This document shows, piece after piece, positions 58,810 to 64,000 of a stretch of 64,000 nt of DNA. The position numbers were made by a program, and so were the translations under genes. Origin of the DNA: Paracentrotus lividus (Eukaryota > Echinodermata > Echinoidea > Camarodonta > Echinidae); NCBI GenBank assembly GCA_940671915.1, contig CALNVZ010002974.1:36804085-36868084 (forward strand). The letters are read 5' to 3'. The notes beneath the pieces are model-generated. The model was not told the DNA's origin. It searched no databases and worked only from the letters and a program-made list of their open reading frames with translations. How positions within the stretch are numbered: position 1 is the stretch's first letter; every line of letters begins with the position of its first letter.

Positions 58810-59878
58810 AGGACAGTGTGATCACAATGAGACATATCTCTTTTTTTTTTTCACCTCTCAATAAAGGCTATGGTATCTCACAAAGTTGTAATATGGCAAC
58901 AATATTGTAACTTATAGAGCATTTGAAGTTCTTCTTTCTTCTACAAGCTTTATTGCCATTTTACCCAGTTAGGTAAATTCTGGTTTACATACATTTTGTT
59001 TATGAATACAGAGTCAGACATTTGCAAAGTGCCGTTTTTATTCACATTTAGTCGCTCTTTTTTTTTAAAATGTCTGTTTAACATTTTTTCCTTTAATGAA
59101 ACAGGTGTTGACCATCAATTAAATCTATTTTTGTGATTTTATTTAAGTAATATTGTATTGAAATATAATTGTAGTAGACAAAATTAAATTGAACCATTTC
59201 CTCATTCATTTTTTTAAAAAATTTGTAAAAACTTTTCAATTATGTTTTTTAGATCTGAAATCCGAAATAATGATATTGATTTATGTAATAAATTACAACA
59301 AATTAACTTATATTTGTATTTAGATGCCCTTTTTTGTTAAGCTACCCTGCCCCCCCCCCCCCGGAGTTTCAAATAAAAATGAACACATGTAGAAATCAAT
59401 TCAGAAATCAAGCACTTTTAGAGAGAAGTTGAGTATAAATATATTGAATTTTCGGAGGTATTTTATTAAAGGATATATCCAACAAAAAAAAAACCCCAAA
59501 ATGTGTTCATCCTTCACATGCAGACAAGGTTTGCAAGAGGCGTCAGAGACATTAATTAATAAAAGATGGTGGACTTTCTTTGACTCTCTGAAGGGTGTGT
59601 GTCACTTAAACTGTTATTGTGTAAATATAAGGGAAGGCAGAGAGAGATGGACAGTTAGAGACAGAGAGACAGAAAGAACGAGAGAGAGAGACAGAGTAAT
59701 GACAAATCATTGAATTAAACTGGACCCCAAAATAATAAAATAATAATAATAATAATAGAAACGTGGGTACTTGTGCAAGTAGCAAACCCATGAATGTTCT
59801 GATGAGGCTGTTTTGAGGTTTCGCCAGATTTAGGGAAGATTTAGAATAGAAGAGAAATGTCCTGCTAAGAGGGTCTAG
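58810..59878. other. Intergenic, no gene seen
   Basis: A+T-rich, with a C run near 59350, GA-rich low complexity near 59640-59695 and a short AAT run near 59735-59755. Confidence 0.5.
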
Positions 59879-60864
59879 ATCTAGGGTAGATGTAGGGAAT
59901 ACCGGCCAATTAAGCTCATTTGCTTAATTAGGACATGAAAACGATGAAATCACAAAAGAAAAAGATTTTCATTGCTTAGCTACATCATTCAACTTTATTT
60001 TCCAAAAAAATTGAGGTAATCAATTTTTTGTTGAGGCAGTTATATGCAAATAATGACGTCATGGTAAATTGTCCGGCATTCCCTACAGTGTAGGAAATAC
60101 CGGACAGTATGTTTTTACCCTTTTTTTGTATAAAGATCTGCCTGGAAGCACTGATTTGAATGTAAACCATCAACTTAACATGTTTGTATTGATTTTTTTT
60201 TATAACATTATTCATTTTTAGAAAATTATATGCATTTTACTACAAAATTTCAAAACACTTAGAATAACTTTATATCTCATGTAGATCATGACATATCACA
60301 ATAATAAAGAGAAATAGACATTTCAAAATTGTCAAACAATTTAATAAATAATATAATACATTATAAATGCAATATTATTGATCTACATGCTTAGCAACTC
60401 ACCCGGAAGTAAAACAAACAACCGCCGTCAATGTGGTGTCCGGTATTCCCTACACAAAAAAAATGACTGACTAGCATTTGTCAACACACTGCCACCCAAT
60501 ACACAGGCTTTGTACAGTGCAAACACTCCATACACGTTTGGCCCAACCTCCACACATGTCCATAATGCATGAAATAAAGGTCAGCCCAATTCTATTTTTA
60601 TACCATCACATTCTCTAAAATTTAATTTTTACATCAGGCCATTTTTCAGCTGCAAATTTTCCTACCTTGACAGACTTTAGTAGTTTTCTCTGAGATTTCT
60701 CACTTGTTGGTGTCGAATACAGCATTCAACCTTCCCAGACAGACCACCTGACCAATAGATGCCGGTATTTCAACTGAGTTGATCTTTGTTGGCAGCTAGG
60801 GCGGGATATGTGGTGACCGTCCGATATTCCCTACTGTCCGCTATTCCCTACATCTACCCTAGAT
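59879..60864. mobile_element. Non-autonomous element with ATCTAGGGTAGATGTAGGGA ends
   Basis: The left end is ATCTAGGGTAGATGTAGGGA followed by ATACCGG. The right end is the reverse complement, TCCCTACATCTACCCTAGAT. The word GGAATACCGG or its complement recurs inside near 60075, 60090, 60440 and 60820, so the ends are internally repeated. About 990 bp, no coding capacity. Confidence 0.75.
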
Positions 60865-61023
60865 GTAATACATTTTTTTAAAAGGATTAGTTTGATTACA
60901 CTAGGCAGGGGTGAAAGGGGTGAACTCGCCCCCCACATTGATCATACATGTTCATGAAATTAACTTTAAAAAAAATAGTAATAATAAAAAAAAAAAGTCT
61001 TCTTCTTCTTCTTTCGTTAGGTA

Positions 61024-61193
61024 CAGGGGCCGTGGAGCGTTTTGAAAGTGGAGGGGCTGAGCCGAAGTGGGGGGGGGGCTGAACAGCTAAAAATCATAAA
61101 ATGTATGGTCATTTTTGCATTTTTGTACACGTTGGCTGGAAAAAGTGGGGGGGGGGCTGCAGCGCCCCCAGCCCCCCGGCTCCGCGGCCCCTG
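61024..61193. mobile_element. MITE with CAGGGGCCGYGGAGC ends
   Basis: The left end is CAGGGGCCGTGGAGCG and the right end is GGCTCCGCGGCCCCTG. About 170 bp, with G runs next to each arm. Non-coding. Confidence 0.75.
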
Positions 61194-61255
61194 AGGTATA
61201 ATGGCATGTCATATTTGACTATTATCGCCAATGCAAATTTGACATTTCTCTCATG

Positions 61256-61269
61256 TATATATATATATA

Positions 61270-61312
<43 letters not shown>

Positions 61313-61330
61313 GAAGTCTATATATATATT
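61256..61330. repeat. TA microsatellite
   Basis: Two TA runs separated by a few bases, the longer about 20 copies. Confidence 0.95.
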
Positions 61331-61399
61331 TCTTTTATTTTTATTATTATATATTTGAAAAATATTCCAGTGTCATCTGCATATATTCCAGTGTCAAGT

Positions 61400-62400
61400 C
61401 AATACCCATGGAAAGATCAATAATGTTTGAAGGATACCGTAGCAGTTTTTCCCCGTCCGTAGCAGTTTTTTTTCCGAATTTACATGGTGCTAGTTTCTAC
61501 CACTTAGCTGAGACCGAACATGCCGAACGACAACGAAAAACAAAGGTAAATTTTTTGGTTATTTGTGTCGGTTTTCTTTTGCCATTCATAGTATTGATCG
61601 TGTTATGTGATGAATATGTATTATTGACGCTGATGGGCCTTCATATATTACTATATGAACGGTCAAATCTTGCTAGAATCAATGACAATGTGGACAAAAG
61701 CAGCCGCGATTGTCTCGCGTTCTCGATGTCGACTATCGCCGAACCGACGGGCTAGGCACCCGAGACTAGAGTGGTCAGCAGCGGTCGAGGTCCGGTCAGC
61801 AGATGTCGGCATCATGCATCACGGCCACGCCACGGGCTGTGCGGAACAAAAAGAAATGCTCCGCTGACAGACACACGAATGTTCTGCAAATCGCGATATG
61901 TGAAAGTTCAAGAGTTGATTTTAGCTTTTGCCGCATAAAAAGCTTGTGTTGCATTATTACTGTTAACTCTCACAATTCGCAATTGGGGGGGGGGGGTTCA
62001 TTTTCACAAGATTTCAAACATTTTGCCTGTTTTTGCCAATTTTGGCATTTTGAATTTGGCATTTTGCAAGTTGCAATATCATGATTTGAGGAAGTCCAAT
62101 CAGACAGCAAAAGCTTTGCAAAAAAACAAAAAAAATTTGCTGCCTAAAAACGACTATTGGACTCTCGCAAATCATATTGCGCAAAATCCATCCCCAGTAT
62201 TTAAGGCTAAGGGGGGGGGCGGTTCCGGACATCTAAGTAACATTATGGCATTAACACACGCCCGAGCGTGCGTTAGCGGTGAATGCAGTGCACCGCGAGA
62301 TAGCTTTGGATAGGGGTCGCGCTGCAACGAGCCGCAGGCGAGTGTGCAGCAGCGCTCCATCCGAAGCATCGAGCGATCACTGCATTTACGTTTAATCGCA
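61400..62400 (+). promoter_or_regulatory. CpG-denser region, possible promoter of the rightmost gene
   Basis: Stretches at 61690-61880 and 62240-62400 are clearly richer in CG dinucleotides than the rest of the right end (for example CGCGATTGTCTCGCGTTCTC). A possible donor (AAAG|GTAAAT near 61542) follows 40 bases of purine-rich sequence and could close a non-coding first exon, since the coding exon at 63075 begins at an acceptor. No TATA or initiator element is convincing. Repeats in the region (a G run at 61985) argue for caution. Confidence 0.25.
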
Positions 62401-62460
62401 CAATACAGGGAAGTGTGTTAACGCTTTTATAAAATTGCGACATTTTGCTAGCTCTAGTAG

Positions 62461-62529
62461 ATCTTGAGTTACTTACCAAAAAAATTCCAAGGGATTATCC
62501 CTTGGAATTTTTGGTAAGTAGCTCAAGAT
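62461..62529. repeat. Perfect-looking hairpin, 32-bp arms, 3-bp loop
   Basis: ATCTTGAGTTACTTACC, an A run and TTCCAAGGGA are followed by TTA and then the reverse complement with one mismatch and a two-base difference in the A run. If transcribed it would form a very stable stem. No flanking duplication or element was recognised. Confidence 0.85.
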
Positions 62530-63074
62530 TTGCATCACGATCGTCATCCAAGAAAGTAGATTTTCTAAACAAGACACGGAAAAGACCCGGATGTATGTGT
62601 TATCACTTTTTTTGCGCCGCAAAATGCACACTCGTGCATTGCATCGAAAATTCAGCATGCACACGTGACGCGTTTTGACCAACCACGATGCGTAAAATCA
62701 CAGAGCTATTTTATAATAGTATCTAGCCTAGGGTCTACATGTAGATCTAACGTTAAGATGGAGCCTTGCTGTTTGTCCTAAAAAAACAGTTTTCCATTAG
62801 GATTTCCCAAAATCTCTCCATCAAATACAGGTAGAGTCTAACGTTACATTGCTCTTACTCTGACTTAGCACTAAAAATTTAGACAATCCTTTCAAAGAGT
62901 AAAAAAAAAAAAGTTCAACATTTCTTGTGACTTGTGTCAAATATGATTGCATTCTTGAAATTGCTGTCTTGCCCAGACGCCCTAATTGTCTATTATTTGG
63001 TTGAATTGATGCATTATTATTTTATGAATAGATCTAGTTGTTCCTACAAATTTATGTTTTTAACTTAACTGCAG
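62530..63074. other. Non-coding upstream of the last gene
   Basis: Probably the 5' intron of the gene to the right, because the exon at 63075 starts at an acceptor. No other feature is supported. Confidence 0.45.
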
Positions 63075-63762
63075 ATACGTGTAAAGTTGGACTTGACAGC
63101 ATCCATTAATGTTCCTGACACCAGGCAACAACTACAGAAGGGGCAACGTGGAAAAAAAGGACTCCAAGGTGAATCAAAATGGCAGCGAAACCAGACCAAC
63201 CTGCCTCTACCAAGGGCAACCCGGTTACCGTCCTAATACATGTAGGTCCAGCGGGTGGTACCCAACCACCTTCTGTGAGACTAGCTACAACGGTCGGGTC
63301 ATCAGAAACAGTGGGGACTTTGAATCAGTCAGGCAAAACAGTACCCGGCACTGTTCTTATTGGTCTCCCAAATTCGAAGGTAACTGGAAATAAGGTAGTA
63401 GATGGCACAAAATCTGGAGGAAGTTCTGCTACAATTACGCCAGCACGGAGGATGGTAACTAGGAGCATCGGTAAAGAACAGCAGAAAGAATCTTCAAAGT
63501 CCCGTAAAAGGAAACATTCAAAAGGCAGTGATGTTTCTGCTCCTCCTAAGCAGGATAAAGGTGCTAAAAAGGGACAGATTGGACCTGTTGTGAAATTGGA
63601 AAAACTGAAGGTGCCTAGTTCAGGCAAAATAACTCTAGACTCTCAAAAGAAAAACGTTGCACCAAAGAAGAGTGTTGCTCCTAAGCAAGTCCTTCCTAAA
63701 ATGAAAGCAGGTGATGGTTTCAAAGTTGGTGACGTCAAGGTTACACATACTCCTTCGAAACG
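63075..63762 (+). CDS. First coding exon of an unrecognised Lys-rich protein (5' partial gene)
   Basis: An acceptor (TTAACTGCAG) precedes 104 bases of 5' UTR. ATG at 63179 lies in a good initiation context (TCAAAATGG) and opens 194 codons to a donor CG|GTAAGAA. The protein begins MAAKPDQPASTKGNPVTVLI, followed by a Gly/Thr/Val-rich stretch with the internal phrase PGTVLIGLPNSK. From about residue 105 it becomes strongly basic: RKRKHSKGSD looks like a nuclear localisation signal, and KKNVAPKKSVAPKQ repeats Lys/Ala/Pro. A chromatin- or nucleolus-associated protein is plausible by composition. I recognise no domain and cannot name it. Confidence 0.72.
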
Positions 63763-63955
63763 GTAAGAATGCGTCTTTTTTCAACCTTCATGTTTCTCTG
63801 TGCTGCATGATGCATCTAGACGAATATAGTGTATGCAATCATTTTGAATACATATCTATTTTTCTTCTAAACTCCTCAAAATATGACAAGATGATTCAAA
63901 GTTCTATTAGAGTCTGACCCTTTTTATTTGAAGTATTTGGTTGTTTTTTTCATAG

Positions 63956-64000
63956 ATCATCCAAACATGTGGGTTTAATTATCTGCGAAAAGGAAATACT
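63956..64000 (+). CDS. Second coding exon of the same gene, cut by the window edge
   Basis: After the acceptor TTTTTTTCATAG, the frame that continues codon CG|A from the previous exon reads RSSKHVGLIICEKEI without a stop. The phase match supports the splice; the remainder lies outside the window. Confidence 0.6.
   Translation, partial: MIQTCGFNYLRKGNT

Noticed and set aside
61408-61755. Open frame of 115 codons with a hydrophobic segment (VNFLVICVGFLLPFIVLIVL)
   Set aside because: It has no splice or homology support, is partly opposite other frames and lies in a probable 5' region. The hydrophobicity may simply reflect T-rich DNA. It is kept only as part of a possible promoter or first-exon region.
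1-64000. CRISPR arrays, bacterial operons, phage or integron features
   Set aside because: The genes are spliced with GT/AG introns and there are no Shine-Dalgarno-spaced frames. The regular 50-bp repeat at 48711 has no spacers and is a minisatellite.

Overview
The window is A+T-rich, intron-bearing animal nuclear DNA that is dense in DNA-transposon remnants. Gene content (an animal-type fused pseudouridine-catabolism gene), the abundance of short inverted-repeat elements and a DIRS-type retrotransposon suggest a marine invertebrate, probably an echinoderm. The species is an inference and is not proven by anything here. There is no sign of bacterial, phage or CRISPR content.

Three genes are supported, all on the + strand. 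(1) A large 3' terminal coding exon (about 4.63-5.62 kb) of an unrecognised acidic, Ser-rich protein with a short coiled coil and a proline run, followed by a poly(A) signal. (2) A 16-exon gene from about 18.9 to 54.1 kb encoding a pseudouridine-5'-phosphate glycosidase (exons 2-9) fused to a pfkB-family (pseudouridine) kinase (exons 9-16), with an Arg-rich N terminus that looks like a mitochondrial targeting sequence. All exon phases agree where the assembly is clean. (3) The first coding exon and the start of the second exon of an unrecognised Lys-rich, probably nuclear, protein running off the right edge (63.1-64.0 kb).

The middle of gene 2 is misassembled. 20.08-25.88 kb is repeated as 25.88-31.58 kb with many one-base indels. 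31.58-33.23 kb is repeated as 33.25-34.91 kb across a 25-N gap. About 35.1 to at least 38.8 kb is a very error-rich version of sequence that reappears cleanly after 45.29 kb. A transposon whose left end is at 33.08 kb and right end at 46.41 kb, with the same 6-bp flank on both sides, shows that roughly 12 kb between them is not real genomic spacing. With the duplicates collapsed, the gene reads as an intact protein of about 745-750 residues.

The rest is repeats: a degenerate tandem array with two small hairpin elements (2.6-4.4 kb); a DIRS-like tyrosine-recombinase retroelement remnant between long inverted repeats (6.34-9.70 kb); a repeat-rich intergenic stretch (9.7-18.8 kb); an internally deleted mariner-like element ending 29 bp before an exon (46.69-48.56 kb); a 50-bp minisatellite that copies a splice donor seven times (48.71-49.06 kb); several miniature inverted-repeat elements in introns; a tandemly triplicated terminal-exon segment (53.97-54.41 kb); and a 2.7-kb element with very long inverted arms (56.13-58.81 kb).
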